DNA from: Gammaproteobacteria bacterium
GTDB lineage: Bacteria; Pseudomonadota; Gammaproteobacteria; JAJDOJ01
Length of the DNA: 46,955 bases
NCBI GenBank assembly: GCA_022340215.1
Contig: JAJDOJ010000087.1
Location: forward strand, 1-46,955
Reading direction: 5' to 3'
The stretch's first letter is position 1, and every line of letters begins with the position of its first letter. A model generated the notes under the pieces. That model ran no database searches. It saw only the letters and a list, made by a program, of their open reading frames with translations, and had not been told where the DNA came from. The translations under genes were made by a program, and so were the position numbers. Positions 23,951-32,594 of this stretch are shown here, one piece after another.

Positions 23951-24838
23951 ATGCGACCTAAACTGAAGCACAAGTTCCGAGACGCAACAGCACCTTTCAG
24001 GGTATTGCCGGATTTTCTGATTATCGGGGCACAGAAAAGCGGAACGAGCTCGCTCTACTACTATCTGACACAACATCCTCAAGTCGCTGCGGCCCGCGGG
24101 TTCATCGATTCACAAAAGGAGACGCGGTTCTTCACCCGTCATTTCAAGCAGGGTACGACCTGGTACCGTCGTCACTTTCCCCTCTCCGTTCACAAACGAC
24201 TTTTCGAGATGCTGCATGGTCAGCCCTTGCTGAGCGGCGAATCGACACCTTCTTACGTCTACTTCCCACACGCCCTGCGACGCATTGCCCGCGCTGTCCC
24301 CGAAGCCAAGCTTATTCTGCTCTTGAGGGACCCCGTAGAGCGGGCATTCTCACACTATAGACACGCCGTACGGTTAGGCGTAGAGCATCTGACATTCCCG
24401 CAGGCGATAAGCGTCGAGGAGGAACGGCTGCGTGGTGAAGAGGAAAGGCTTTGGGAGGACGAAAACTACACCAGTTTCTCCTATGGCTATCACTCGTACT
24501 TGAAACGCGGTCTGTACGCTGAGCAGATCGAGCGGGTTTTCTCTTATTTCCCCAGGAACCAGGTGCTGATTCTTGAGAGCTCAGATTTTTTCGGTAACCA
24601 GCAGGAGGTTTACGATTCGGTACTGGCGTTCCTGCAACTACCCGGACACCAGCTCAAGGGCTACCAGAAGGCAAATGCGGCTCCTCGGAGCGAGGACGTG
24701 GATTCAGCGACGAAAATGAAACTGCAGGCCTATTTCCGTCCGCACAACGAGAAGTTGTTTCGGCTTCTCGGACGAAGATTTGCGTGGCAGGAACCCTCTT
24801 CCGCAACCGAAGTCTACGGAGCCACAGGGGTACTTTAA
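23951..24838 (+). CDS. PAPS-dependent sulfotransferase
   Basis: This 295-residue protein has the two PAPS-binding parts of the Sulfotransfer family: IIGAQKSGTSSLYYYL (residues 25-40, 5'-phosphosulfate loop) and LLLRDPVERAFSHY (about 123-136, 3'-phosphate loop). KETRFF and GESTPSYVYFP are typical of the heparan N-sulfotransferase-like bacterial branch. It would move sulfate from PAPS to a sugar or other acceptor, perhaps a surface polysaccharide. There is no signal peptide, so it is cytosolic. GGAAGAG precedes ATG 23951. It stands alone between mobile elements and the PHA genes, which suggests acquisition. The acceptor cannot be told from sequence. Confidence 0.88.
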   Translation: MRPKLKHKFRDATAPFRVLPDFLIIGAQKSGTSSLYYYLTQHPQVAAARGFIDSQKETRFFTRHFKQGTTWYRRHFPLSVHKRLFEMLHGQPLLSGESTPSYVYFPHALRRIARAVPEAKLILLLRDPVERAFSHYRHAVRLGVEHLTFPQAISVEEERLRGEEERLWEDENYTSFSYGYHSYLKRGLYAEQIERVFSYFPRNQVLILESSDFFGNQQEVYDSVLAFLQLPGHQLKGYQKANAAPRSEDVDSATKMKLQAYFRPHNEKLFRLLGRRFAWQEPSSATEVYGATGVL

Positions 24839-24951
24839 AAAGCGTTACTTAGAGGAAGTTCCGGCCAGGAGAATTTTCGGACAAAATAGGCCCTTAGACC
24901 GCCTGGAATCCCCAGGCTCAACCTTGACCCGATCGGCCCGTCTTCCGTTGC

Positions 24952-24974
24952 CCCGGAATCAGGGAGATTCCGGG
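24952..24974. terminator. Hairpin between convergent sulfotransferase and phaC genes
   Basis: CCCGGAATC (24952-24960) and GATTCCGGG (24966-24974) make a perfect 9-bp stem with a 5-nt loop, midway between two convergent genes. It probably ends transcription from both sides, though no long T-run is present. The rest of 24839-25037 holds nothing else I recognise. Confidence 0.55.
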
Positions 24975-25037
24975 TTGCAAAGAGTGGAATAGTCCGAGGC
25001 TACGATTCACTCACGAGGCAATCTTGAGAAACAGGAT

Positions 25038-26105
25038 CTATCGCGCGTTCAGCCACTTTCCGATCGCCGGGGTGAGTTCCTTCTGTGCGCGACCGCTGAC
25101 ATAGATGCCGATGTGGCCACCGGGAAACGCCAGTTCACTGTAGTCGTTACTGCCTATGTGACCGCCCAACGGCGTCGTGGCATCGGGCGGGACCAGGTGA
25201 TCCTGTTGTGCGTAGATGTTGAGCACTGGGCAGGTGACGTTGCCAAGGTCGACCCGAGCGCCGCCGATCTCGGCCTCGCCGGCGATCAGGGCGTTCTTCT
25301 GGTAGAAGTCCTTGATGAACTGGCGGAAGGTCTCGCCGGCCTGGTCCGGACTGTCGAAGATCCATTTCTCCATGCGCAGGAAGTTCTTCACCTTCTTCGG
25401 GTCGTCCAGCAGATCGACCATGTTGACATATTTCTGACCCGTCAGGCTGAATGGTTTCAGCGACAGGAAGGTCCAGTTGAGCATTTCGCCGGGGATGTTC
25501 CCGACGGTATCCACCAGCATGTCGATATCGATGTGTTGTACCCAGGCTGAAAGCACGTCGTCCGGTGTCTTGAAGTCGACCGGCGTCACCATGGTCACCA
25601 GGTTGCGTACCTTTTCCGGATGCAGTGCGGTATAGCACAGGCTGAAAGTACCGCCCTGGCAGATGCCGAGGATATTGATGCTGTCCAGTCCGTGAGCCTC
25701 GCAGACATGATCTACGCAACGGTCGATGTAGCCGTTGATGTAGTCGTCCATGGTCAGCGCGAAATCGGAACTGTCGGGATAACCCCAATCGATCAGGTAA
25801 ACGTCCTGGCCGGTCTCCAGGAGACCGCGGATGGTGGAACGGTCTTCCTGAATATCGGTCATGTACGGGCGGTTCACGAGTGCATAGACGATCAGTACTG
25901 GTGTATCGTTGCTCGCCGTCACTCCCTGTGGTCTGTCATAGCGGTACAGGACCAGCTTGTCTTCCCTATAGACCGGGGTTCGTGCACTCACGCCCGTATC
26001 GATTTCGCCGACATCGATCAGGTTCTCGATGCCCTGGCCGAGTTTGCGGCTGTAGTCCACCATCTCCTCGGCAAGCTTGTCGGGGCGAATCTGGAAATTG
26101 ATCAC
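25038..26105 (-). CDS. phaC: Class III PHA synthase catalytic subunit PhaC
   Basis: GTG 26105 follows AGGAGG with an 8-bp gap and gives 355 residues, the length of the Allochromatium enzyme; the ATG 7 codons earlier has no ribosome site. The catalytic triad is C149 in LGICQGGTF, D302 in AQQDHLVPP and H331 in FPGGHIGIY. With PhaE it polymerises 3-hydroxyacyl-CoA into polyhydroxyalkanoate on granules. Near-family-standard segments include VNRPYMTDIQEDRSTIRGLL and FLRMEKWIFDSPDQAGETFR. It lies 30 bp after phaE and they form one operon. The phaABR genes are divergent. Confidence 0.96.
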   Translation of the reverse strand: MINFQIRPDKLAEEMVDYSRKLGQGIENLIDVGEIDTGVSARTPVYREDKLVLYRYDRPQGVTASNDTPVLIVYALVNRPYMTDIQEDRSTIRGLLETGQDVYLIDWGYPDSSDFALTMDDYINGYIDRCVDHVCEAHGLDSINILGICQGGTFSLCYTALHPEKVRNLVTMVTPVDFKTPDDVLSAWVQHIDIDMLVDTVGNIPGEMLNWTFLSLKPFSLTGQKYVNMVDLLDDPKKVKNFLRMEKWIFDSPDQAGETFRQFIKDFYQKNALIAGEAEIGGARVDLGNVTCPVLNIYAQQDHLVPPDATTPLGGHIGSNDYSELAFPGGHIGIYVSGRAQKELTPAIGKWLNAR

Positions 26106-26135
26106 GTCGAATCCTCCTACTGGCATCTGTTCGTC

Positions 26136-27170
26136 TTAGCGCTTTTTCGCAGCCACTTTCTTTGTACCCGGCGCCGCGGTCTTCCCGGTCGGCGTTTTCT
26201 CTACGGTTTGCTTTACTGCCGGCTTCGCCTCATCGGCCTGAATCTTCTTGAATTCGCGACGCAGAACATTGATCTCGGTACGCAAGGACTTGTTCTCCCG
26301 TCTCTGCTCGTGCATGCGCCCCTGCAGGGTGCGCAGGTCGTCCCTGGTGGGGATATTCATCGCGCTCAACAACTCGTCGAATATCTCGCCCCAGCGGCTT
26401 TTCAGTTTCATCAGGGCATTGACCATGCGGCCGTGGAGCTGCGTGTAGTCGTCCTTCATGATCTCCGCCGCGTAGGTTTCCTCGCAGCAACCCACCCAGG
26501 TGTCGTACAACTGGCGAGCCGATTCAACCGGGGCATCGCTGCAGCGCATCTGCAGCAATTTGGCCGATTTCTCACCCATGCGGCTGAAGAACAGGCTGTA
26601 TTTCGCCAGCGCCTCCTGGTACTCCATGACCGCCTGCATGAGACTCTGGTACTGTGCCTGGCTCTCCCGCATATAACCCAGCCCGGGTGCGCCCAGCATG
26701 CGATCGACTTGCTCCCTGACGCCGCCATGCGGCATGCTCTTCAGTATGTCACCCGGTACGGGAGATATCGCCGAAGCCATGCGGTTCCAATTGTCCAGCG
26801 GCATCTCCCAGAATGCAGTCGCCTGCCTGAACGCGTCGCTGCCCTGAGTCTGACGAAAGCCCTCGGTCAGACCGGCGAGAAGGCGCGCCCAGGCATCAGC
26901 GACGTTTTCCTGGCCGCTGGCAGCCTGCATGGTCTGCTCGGCCATCTGGAAGAAGGCCTTGCCCTGATCCATCATCTTGCCGAAAAAGTCCTGACCGGGG
27001 GAAGGCACGGCGCCCTGTACCGCGCCCCGCCAGTGTTCCATCGCCTGCTCCCAGGGACTAGACGGCGGTTTCTTGATGCCGAGCGCCTGTTGCTGCATCT
27101 CGGTCCACTGTTCCCAGTACCGGCGCTGGGTGTCCATCCAGTCATCATTCCAGAATGCATATGTAGTCAT
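26136..27170 (-). CDS. phaE: Class III PHA synthase subunit PhaE
   Basis: From ATG 27170 this is 344 residues. PhaE proteins are poorly conserved but recognisable by the N-terminal WNDDWMDTQRRYWEQW, the central LDNWNRMASAISP and a C-terminal coiled coil MHEQRRENKSLRTEINVLRRE-like stretch after RDDLRTLQGR. A Lys/Ala/Pro-rich tail (KKVAAKKR end) extends beyond the coiled coil. PhaE is required for PhaC activity and stability in class III synthases. It is the first gene of the phaE-phaC operon, and an earlier in-frame ATG at 27200 is less likely by homology. Its promoter would lie in 27171-27288. Confidence 0.9.
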   Translation of the reverse strand: MTTYAFWNDDWMDTQRRYWEQWTEMQQQALGIKKPPSSPWEQAMEHWRGAVQGAVPSPGQDFFGKMMDQGKAFFQMAEQTMQAASGQENVADAWARLLAGLTEGFRQTQGSDAFRQATAFWEMPLDNWNRMASAISPVPGDILKSMPHGGVREQVDRMLGAPGLGYMRESQAQYQSLMQAVMEYQEALAKYSLFFSRMGEKSAKLLQMRCSDAPVESARQLYDTWVGCCEETYAAEIMKDDYTQLHGRMVNALMKLKSRWGEIFDELLSAMNIPTRDDLRTLQGRMHEQRRENKSLRTEINVLRREFKKIQADEAKPAVKQTVEKTPTGKTAAPGTKKVAAKKR

Positions 27171-27213
27171 GATCCGTAAGCCCACTTGTGATGGTTGCAA
27201 CCCAGCCTAGCAT

Positions 27214-27255
27214 TTGAATTTGCGCAATACAATAAACATATTGTGCGTCGCAGCA
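27214..27255 (+). promoter_or_regulatory. Candidate phaA promoter with a PhaR-type operator
   Basis: TTGAAT (27214-27219), 17 bp, then CATATT (27237-27242) resembles a sigma-70 promoter toward phaA. TTGTGC-GTC-GCAGCA (27241-27255) overlaps its end and differs from the site in front of the phasin gene (TTGTGC-AGT-GCAGCA) only in the three central bases. TTGCGCAA at 27220-27227 is a further palindrome. TGC-N3-4-GCA sites are known targets of PhaR in other proteobacteria. A MITE (27288-27446) lies between this site and phaA. Confidence 0.5.
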
Positions 27256-27287
27256 AGCTCTGCTCTAATTGCCCCACTGCGCACTTA

Positions 27288-27446
27288 GGCGATATTCTGT
27301 CAAATGAGATACCATCCCGCTTGAATTTGTCGTCCGTCCTCTGTGTTGCGACAGCCGTTGCATCGTTCGACGATGCGCCTGTTGTCTCGCCTGGATGACG
27401 AACGAAAATCCGGCGCGACCTGGTATGCCTTTTTCCGGTAATCGCC
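27288..27446. mobile_element. MITE-1 copy C (short form, 159 bp) upstream of phaA
   Basis: It has the reverse orientation: GGCGATATTCTGTCAAATGA at the left and TTTTCCGGTAATCGCC at the right. Flanks are TTA and TAA, so the duplication is imperfect here. It ends 36 bp before the phaA ATG, so any phaA transcript from 27214-27242 must run through its foldback structure. Confidence 0.82.
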
Positions 27447-27482
27447 TAAGTCACATCCCACTAAAGAAGGAGGAGAGTCACC

Positions 27483-28688
27483 ATGAGTGAAGATACGTCG
27501 TACATGAGTGAAGATGTCGTAATCGTAGCCGCTGGCCGCACCGCTATCGGGACTTTCGGCGGGTCGCTGTCTGGAATCCCTGCGAGCAAACTGGGGTCCA
27601 TCGTCATCAAGGGACTGCTGGAAAAGACGGGCGTGACCGCGGATCAGATCGACGAGGTCATTCTCGGCCAGGTGCTCACGGCAGGGGTTGGCATGAACCC
27701 TGCCAGACAGGCGGCACTGGGTGCCGGGCTGCCCCACACGGTAGTGGCAATGACCATCAACAAGGTCTGCGGCTCGGGCCTGAAGGCGGTGCATTTGGCC
27801 ATGCAGGCGGTCGCTTGCGGCGATGCGGACATCGTGATTGCCGGTGGCCAGGAAAACATGAGTCTCGCGCCGCATGTGCTGCCGGGCTCACGCAATGGGA
27901 TGAAGATGGGCGACTGGAAGATGGTCGACAGCATGATTTCCGAGGGTCTAACGGATGTCTTCAACCAGTGCCACATGGGCGTGACGGCGGAGAACATCGC
28001 CAAAAAATATGAGTTCAGCCGTGCCGGTCAGGACGCCTTCGCCGCCGAATCCCAACAACGCGCCGAGGCCGCGCAGAAAAACAACGTCTTCGACGAGGAG
28101 ATCATCCCGGTCGAGGTACCGCAGCGCAAGGCCGACCCGATCATCTTCAAGCAGGACGAGTTCCCCCGCCACGGTACGACGGCCGAGGGGTTGGCCAAGC
28201 TGCGCGCGGCCTTCGACCGCGAGGGAACCGTGACGGCAGGCAACGCCTCCGGTATCAATGACGGCGCGGCTGCCGTAATGGTCATGACCCGTGCCAGGGC
28301 GGAGGAACTGGGCCTCGCACCGCTGGCGACCATCGTGGCCTTTGCCAGTGCCGGAGTCGATCCCGCCATCATGGGCACCGGCCCGATTCCGGCCTCCAGC
28401 AAGTGTCTGGAGAAGGCCGGCTGGCAGGTCACCGATCTCGATCGGGTCGAAGCCAACGAGGCCTTCGCCGCCCAGGCGATGTCGGTCAACCAGGAAATGG
28501 GCTGGGACACCGACAAGGTCAACGTCAATGGCGGCGCCATTGCGCTCGGCCACCCGATAGGTGCATCCGGTTGTCGGGTATTGGTATCCTTGATTTACGA
28601 ACTGAAGCGCAGCGAATCAAAAAAGGGGCTCGCTACCTTGTGCGTCGGCGGCGGCATGGGTGTCGCCATGGCGATAGAAAGGGCCTGA
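27483..28688 (+). CDS. phaA: Acetyl-CoA acetyltransferase (beta-ketothiolase) PhaA
   Basis: The 401-residue thiolase has all catalytic parts: Cys96 in NKVCGSGLKAV (acyl acceptor), NEAFAAQ, His in GHPIGASG (about 355) and Cys in LCVGGGMG (about 386). It condenses two acetyl-CoA to acetoacetyl-CoA, the first step of PHB synthesis. AAGGAGGAG lies 8 bp before ATG 27483. The N-terminus has a near-duplicate MSEDTSYMSED, so ATG 27504 could be an alternative start but has no ribosome site. phaB follows after 39 bp with its own strong site, and phaR after that, forming a phaA-phaB-phaR unit. Confidence 0.96.
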   Translation: MSEDTSYMSEDVVIVAAGRTAIGTFGGSLSGIPASKLGSIVIKGLLEKTGVTADQIDEVILGQVLTAGVGMNPARQAALGAGLPHTVVAMTINKVCGSGLKAVHLAMQAVACGDADIVIAGGQENMSLAPHVLPGSRNGMKMGDWKMVDSMISEGLTDVFNQCHMGVTAENIAKKYEFSRAGQDAFAAESQQRAEAAQKNNVFDEEIIPVEVPQRKADPIIFKQDEFPRHGTTAEGLAKLRAAFDREGTVTAGNASGINDGAAAVMVMTRARAEELGLAPLATIVAFASAGVDPAIMGTGPIPASSKCLEKAGWQVTDLDRVEANEAFAAQAMSVNQEMGWDTDKVNVNGGAIALGHPIGASGCRVLVSLIYELKRSESKKGLATLCVGGGMGVAMAIERA

Positions 28689-28727
28689 CGATATGCGCGT
28701 CTACACTGAGGAAAGGAGGATAGGTTG

Positions 28728-29471
28728 ATGTCTGATGACCAACGAGTGGCACTGGTTACCGGTGGATACGGCGGTATTGGCAGTGCCATCTGCCAGCGCC
28801 TGGCTAAAGAGGGATTCAGGGTTGTTTCCAGCTTCCGAAGCGAGGGAAAGGCCCGCAAGTGGCAGCAGGAGATGAAAGAACGAGGGGTGGATGTGGCCCT
28901 TTACCCAGCCGATGTCTCTGACTTCGAGCAGTGCAAGCAGATGATAGCGAGCATCGAGGCGGACCTGGGTCGCATCGACGTCATCGTCAACAATGCCGGC
29001 ATCACCCGCGACAAGACCCTGCGCAAGATGGAGCAATCGCAGTGGCGCGATGTGCTCGGCACCAACCTGGACAGCTTGTTCAATATCGTGCGCCCGGCGC
29101 TGAACGGCATGCTCGAGCGCGGTTATGGACGTATCATCAATATCGCGTCCATCAACGGACAGAAGGGCCAGATCGGGCAGACCAACTATTCCGCGTCCAA
29201 GGCCGGCATGCACGGTTTCACCAAGGCTCTGGCCCAGGAAGTGGCCCGCAATGGGATCACGGTCAATACCGTGTCCCCGGGGTATATCGCCACGGAGATG
29301 GTCATGGCCGTGCCGGAGGCGATTCGGGACAAGATCGTCGCCCAGATCCCGGTCGGCCGCCTCGGGCGTCCGGAGGAGGTCGCGGCGGCGATCGCATTTC
29401 TGGTCTCCGATGAGGCCGCCTTCGTAACCGGTTCGGATCTGTCCATCAACGGCGGTCAGTACATGCATTGA
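28728..29471 (+). CDS. phaB: Acetoacetyl-CoA reductase PhaB
   Basis: This 247-residue short-chain dehydrogenase has the NAD(P) motif TGGYGGIGSAIC near the start, NNAGI, catalytic Ser in NIASINGQKGQ, and Tyr/Lys in NYSASKAG. It ends FVTGSDLSINGGQYMH, the PhaB/FabG-type tail. It reduces acetoacetyl-CoA to (R)-3-hydroxybutyryl-CoA, the PhaC substrate. AAGGAGGA (28713-28720) precedes ATG 28728; a TTG one codon earlier is less likely. Its position between phaA and phaR supports PhaB over FabG. Confidence 0.94.
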   Translation: MSDDQRVALVTGGYGGIGSAICQRLAKEGFRVVSSFRSEGKARKWQQEMKERGVDVALYPADVSDFEQCKQMIASIEADLGRIDVIVNNAGITRDKTLRKMEQSQWRDVLGTNLDSLFNIVRPALNGMLERGYGRIINIASINGQKGQIGQTNYSASKAGMHGFTKALAQEVARNGITVNTVSPGYIATEMVMAVPEAIRDKIVAQIPVGRLGRPEEVAAAIAFLVSDEAAFVTGSDLSINGGQYMH

Positions 29472-29605
29472 CCGGGCCGGTTGCGGTACCACCGGGAGGC
29501 CTGGAGAAACCCTGAAGAAAGGAGCGAGGCGGACGCGGCGCACGGGACGCTTTGATGCATCGTCACAGCCACTTGATTCAGGGTTCTCCTATTCGGAGTA
29601 GTGGT

Positions 29606-30067
29606 GTGATCGAAGAACGTATCATCAGGAAGTATCCCAACCGCAGACTCTATGACACCGGCCAGAGCAAATACATCACCCTGGCGGACGTGCGTATCCT
29701 GGTTATGTCCGGCATCAAGTTCAAAGTGGTGGATTCCGCCACCAAGGAGGACCTGACCCGACAGATCCTGATGCAGATCATCATCGAGGCGGAAGCGGGC
29801 GGGCGGCCGTTGTTTACCGCGGAGATGCTGGCGCAGTTGATTCGCTTCTACGGGGGTACCCTGCAGGGGGTGTTCTCCCGCTACCTCGAGGAAAGCTTCA
29901 ATCTCTTCGCCAACCAGCAGCGAGAGGCGCAGGAAGGCATTCCAAAAGACCCGATGGAGACCTTCAACATCCTGACCAGGAAAAATCTCCAGATGTGGAG
30001 CGACATGCAGCGCAGCTTCATTCAGGCCGCCGGGCTCTCAAGCGACAAGGATTCCGAAAAATCCTGA
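29606..30067 (+). CDS. phaR: PHA synthesis repressor PhaR
   Basis: From GTG 29606 (GGAG 7 bp upstream) the product is 153 residues and starts right at the family core IEERIIRKYPNRRLYDTGQSKYITLADVRILV, the PHB/PHA accumulation DNA-binding domain. A second conserved part follows (ILMQIIIEAEAGGRPLFTAEMLAQLIRFYGG). ATG 29555 would add 17 residues without a good ribosome site. PhaR binds both DNA and PHA granules and represses phasin and synthesis genes until polymer forms. TTGTGC-N3-GCA sites at 27241, 30147 and 30194 are its probable targets. Confidence 0.93.
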   Translation: MIEERIIRKYPNRRLYDTGQSKYITLADVRILVMSGIKFKVVDSATKEDLTRQILMQIIIEAEAGGRPLFTAEMLAQLIRFYGGTLQGVFSRYLEESFNLFANQQREAQEGIPKDPMETFNILTRKNLQMWSDMQRSFIQAAGLSSDKDSEKS

Positions 30068-30146
30068 TGCGGCAAGGTCCGACCGAGTCGCGCCTCCCCT
30101 GTTTCACCCGTCTCCGCGAGGCGGCTACCCCTGGATAATGAGATAA

Positions 30147-30225
30147 TTGTGCGGCGCACAAAAAAGGCTTGACAGGGGTGTAGAGGTTTCGTATTGTGCA
30201 GTGCAGCAGTTGTTGCAACGCACAA
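30147..30225 (+). promoter_or_regulatory. Phasin promoter with three TGC-N3-GCA operator sites
   Basis: TTGACA (30169-30174), 17 bp, TATTGT (30192-30197) is a good sigma-70 promoter. Around it are TTGTGC-GGC-GCACAA (30147-30161, near-perfect palindrome), TTGTGC-AGT-GCAGCA (30194-30208, over the -10/start region) and TGC-AAC-GCA (30214-30222) ending before the ribosome site AAAGGAG. This layout fits tight repression by PhaR, which is released when granules form. Promoter and symmetry are seen directly; the regulator is inferred from the neighbouring phaR. Confidence 0.7.
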
Positions 30226-30238
30226 AAGGAGCGAAACG

Positions 30239-30619
30239 ATGAACCTCAATGATGTCTTCGATCTGGTTTCCAAAACCGCCGACGAAAACTATACCAACCT
30301 GCGCAAACTCACTGATTTGAACCTCAAGGTCTGGGATCAGCTGTCCGGTAAGCAGATGGAAGTGATGAAGCTGTACTTCGAAACGGGCAATAAACAGGTG
30401 GAATTGGCAAAAGACGCCAAGCGCGTCGACGAACTGTACAGCAAGCAGGCCGAGCTGGCCCGCGAACTGGGTGAACAGCTCATCGAGAGCAATCAGCAGG
30501 TTATGGAGATCCTCAACAAGAGTCGTGAGGAGTACAAGGACTGGGTCGAAGCCGGCACCGCGCAGGCCAAGAGTCGCATGGAGAAGGTCGCTCAGGTATC
30601 GGACCACAAAGCCGCCTGA
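30239..30619 (+). CDS. phaP: Phasin family protein (PHA granule coat)
   Basis: The 126-residue product is almost entirely helical and amphipathic: MNLNDVFDLVSKTADENYTN-type start, LNLKVWDQLSGKQMEVMKLY, then heptad-like EQLIESNQQVMEILNKSREEYKDWVEAG. These are features of phasins, which coat PHA granules and prevent their fusion. AAAGGAG precedes ATG 30239. It has its own strong promoter with PhaR-type sites. It lies directly after phaR, as in many PHA clusters. Confidence 0.88.
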   Translation: MNLNDVFDLVSKTADENYTNLRKLTDLNLKVWDQLSGKQMEVMKLYFETGNKQVELAKDAKRVDELYSKQAELARELGEQLIESNQQVMEILNKSREEYKDWVEAGTAQAKSRMEKVAQVSDHKAA

Positions 30620-30637
30620 GCATCCCGGAGACCTGTA

Positions 30638-30989
30638 ATGAAAGCAAAAACCGCTCTGGTAACCGGCGGCATTGGCGGAATCGGGACCGCCATCTGCCGC
30701 CGTCTGTCCAGCGACGGTTTCGATGTCATCGCCGTCTATTCATCCGATGGAAGACGAGCGGGCTGAAGCGTGGCGTGCGGAACAGTCTGCGGGCGGTTAC
30801 GACATCGAAACGCTGGCAATGGACGTCGCGTCACCCGACGCATGCAGCATCGCGCTGACGAAGCTGCTCGAGGACCGGAACCCGATCACTGAAGAAATCG
30901 CCGGCGCCGTCGCGTATCTGGTCGAGGAAGAGGCCGGCTACATCACCGGCGCCAACCTGCCCGTCAACGGTGGACTCTACATGTCCTGA
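30638..30989 (+). pseudogene. Decayed second phaB-like short-chain reductase
   Basis: From ATG 30638 the frame reads [34 protein letters not shown], a clear SDR start with the cofactor motif, and stops at a TGA soon after 30760. In another frame it continues AEQSAGGYDIETLAMDVASPDACSIALTKLL and jumps to EEIAGAVAYLVEEEAGYITGANLPVNGGLYMS, the SDR end. The frameshift and the loss of about 120 residues, including the catalytic Ser, Tyr and Lys, make it non-functional. It starts 19 bp after the phasin gene, so it was once part of the PHA cluster. Confidence 0.88.
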
Positions 30990-31002
30990 GCTCTCCCTCT
31001 GC

Positions 31003-31041
31003 GGGTGGCATCCCGACCGGCATTCCGGCGGGATGCCACCC
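31003..31041. terminator. Strong hairpin between convergent genes
   Basis: GGGTGGCATCCCG (31003-31015) and CGGGATGCCACCC (31029-31041) make a perfect 13-bp stem between the phaB pseudogene (+) and the AGCS symporter (-). It is probably a two-way transcription end. No T-run follows. Confidence 0.6.
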
Positions 31042-31085
31042 GGCTTCTCCCTGCCCCCCGGTCATCCGAAACCGAATCGCACCCG

Positions 31086-32594
31086 TCAGTGCCGGAACTC
31101 CCCGGTGCGCAACTTCGCCATATACTCGTCCAGTGCCTGCCTGACCTTGCCCTGCAACAGGTACAGGCCGAGGAAATTGGGGAACGCCATCCCCAGCAGC
31201 ATCAGGTCGCTGAAATCCAGGATGTATCCGGCGCTGGTGATCGACGCTATGACGACAAAGGCGATGAACATCAGCCGGTACACGATCGAGAAACGCTCGC
31301 CAAAGACGTAGGTCCAGCAGCGTTCGCCGTAGTAGGACCAGGAGATCATGGTCGAGTAGGCGAACAGGATCACGGCAACCGAAAGCACCAAGGGAAACCA
31401 CGAGAGCACCGAACCGAAGGCCTCGGAGGTCAGGGCCGCGCCCTCGTTTCGGGCGATCAGATCCGCGTACTCGGGCTGCGCGTAGACACCGGTCAGGATG
31501 ATCACCAGGGCGGTGATCGTACAGATGATCACAGTGTCGATGAAGGGCTCGTATAACGCCACCATGCCCTGTCGGACCGGGTACTTGACGCTGGCAGCGG
31601 AGTGGGCGATGGCGGCGGACCCGATCCCCGCCTCGCTGGAGAACGCCGCACGTCTGAACCCCTGCACGATGACGCCGACAAATCCCCCCGTAACGGCGGT
31701 CGGCACGAAGGCCTCGGTAACAATAAGCTTGAGCGCCCGCGGGATCTCCACCGCATGCGAGCCGATGATCCAGATCGCGGCCCCGAGATAGATCGCCACC
31801 ATCGCCGGAACCACCGCCTCGGCGGTATGCGCAATACGGCGCAGACCGCCGATGATGACGACGCCGACGGCAAACGCCATGATCAGGCCGAATGCCCAGG
31901 GGTAGGTGTCGAAAAACGCGACTTTGCCCTGCACCGCACCGAGCGCCTGACTGACCTGAAAGGCGTTGCCGCCGCCCAACGATGCAACCACGGTCAGCAG
32001 CGCGAACACCACCGCCAGCGCCTTGCCGAAGTCAGCCATGCCGCGCTCGGCGTACCCCTTGGACAGATACTCCATCGCGCCCCCCATCAGCCTTCCATCG
32101 GGGCGTACCTCGCGGTACATCTGCGCCAGCGTCACCTCGGTGAACTTGGACGTCATGCCGAGGAATCCGGCGACGATCATCCAGAACGTCGCGCCCGGTC
32201 CGCCGATGCCGATGGCGATCGCCACGCCCGCGATGTTGCCGAGACCGACCGTAGCCGACAATGCCGTCGACAGGGCCTGGAACGGGGTCACCTCTCCACG
32301 GTCCTCCGGGGTGCGGTACTTGCCGCGGATGATTGCCAGCGCATGACCCAGGACCCGAACGTTGACAAACCCCATGCGCAGCGTGAGGTAGACGGCGCCA
32401 ACGATCAACCAGGCGACGATGAACGGCATCTCGCCCGCGCCGGGCCAGACATCGAAGAAAAGCACCGACGCGACTGCACCGTTGATGCGATCGAAGACGG
32501 TGTTTAGGACGCTGTTGGTATCGTCAGCCGCCTGGGCTGCCTCGATCCAAAGGTTGGAAAATAGGATTGCAGAAAACGCGGGAAATCGGCTCAT
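31086..32594 (-). CDS. Sodium:alanine/glycine symporter (AGCS family)
   Basis: The 502-residue protein has about 11 membrane helices and family marks: ALSATVGLGNIAGVAIAI, the signature GGPGATFWMIVAGFLGMTSK, and SSEAGIGSAAIAHSAA. AGCS proteins import alanine or glycine with Na+. The N-terminus (IEAAQAADDTN) has a short periplasmic lead-in. It stands alone between a terminator and an SDR gene on the same strand. The exact amino acid cannot be told. Confidence 0.92.
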   Translation of the reverse strand: MSRFPAFSAILFSNLWIEAAQAADDTNSVLNTVFDRINGAVASVLFFDVWPGAGEMPFIVAWLIVGAVYLTLRMGFVNVRVLGHALAIIRGKYRTPEDRGEVTPFQALSTALSATVGLGNIAGVAIAIGIGGPGATFWMIVAGFLGMTSKFTEVTLAQMYREVRPDGRLMGGAMEYLSKGYAERGMADFGKALAVVFALLTVVASLGGGNAFQVSQALGAVQGKVAFFDTYPWAFGLIMAFAVGVVIIGGLRRIAHTAEAVVPAMVAIYLGAAIWIIGSHAVEIPRALKLIVTEAFVPTAVTGGFVGVIVQGFRRAAFSSEAGIGSAAIAHSAASVKYPVRQGMVALYEPFIDTVIICTITALVIILTGVYAQPEYADLIARNEGAALTSEAFGSVLSWFPLVLSVAVILFAYSTMISWSYYGERCWTYVFGERFSIVYRLMFIAFVVIASITSAGYILDFSDLMLLGMAFPNFLGLYLLQGKVRQALDEYMAKLRTGEFRH

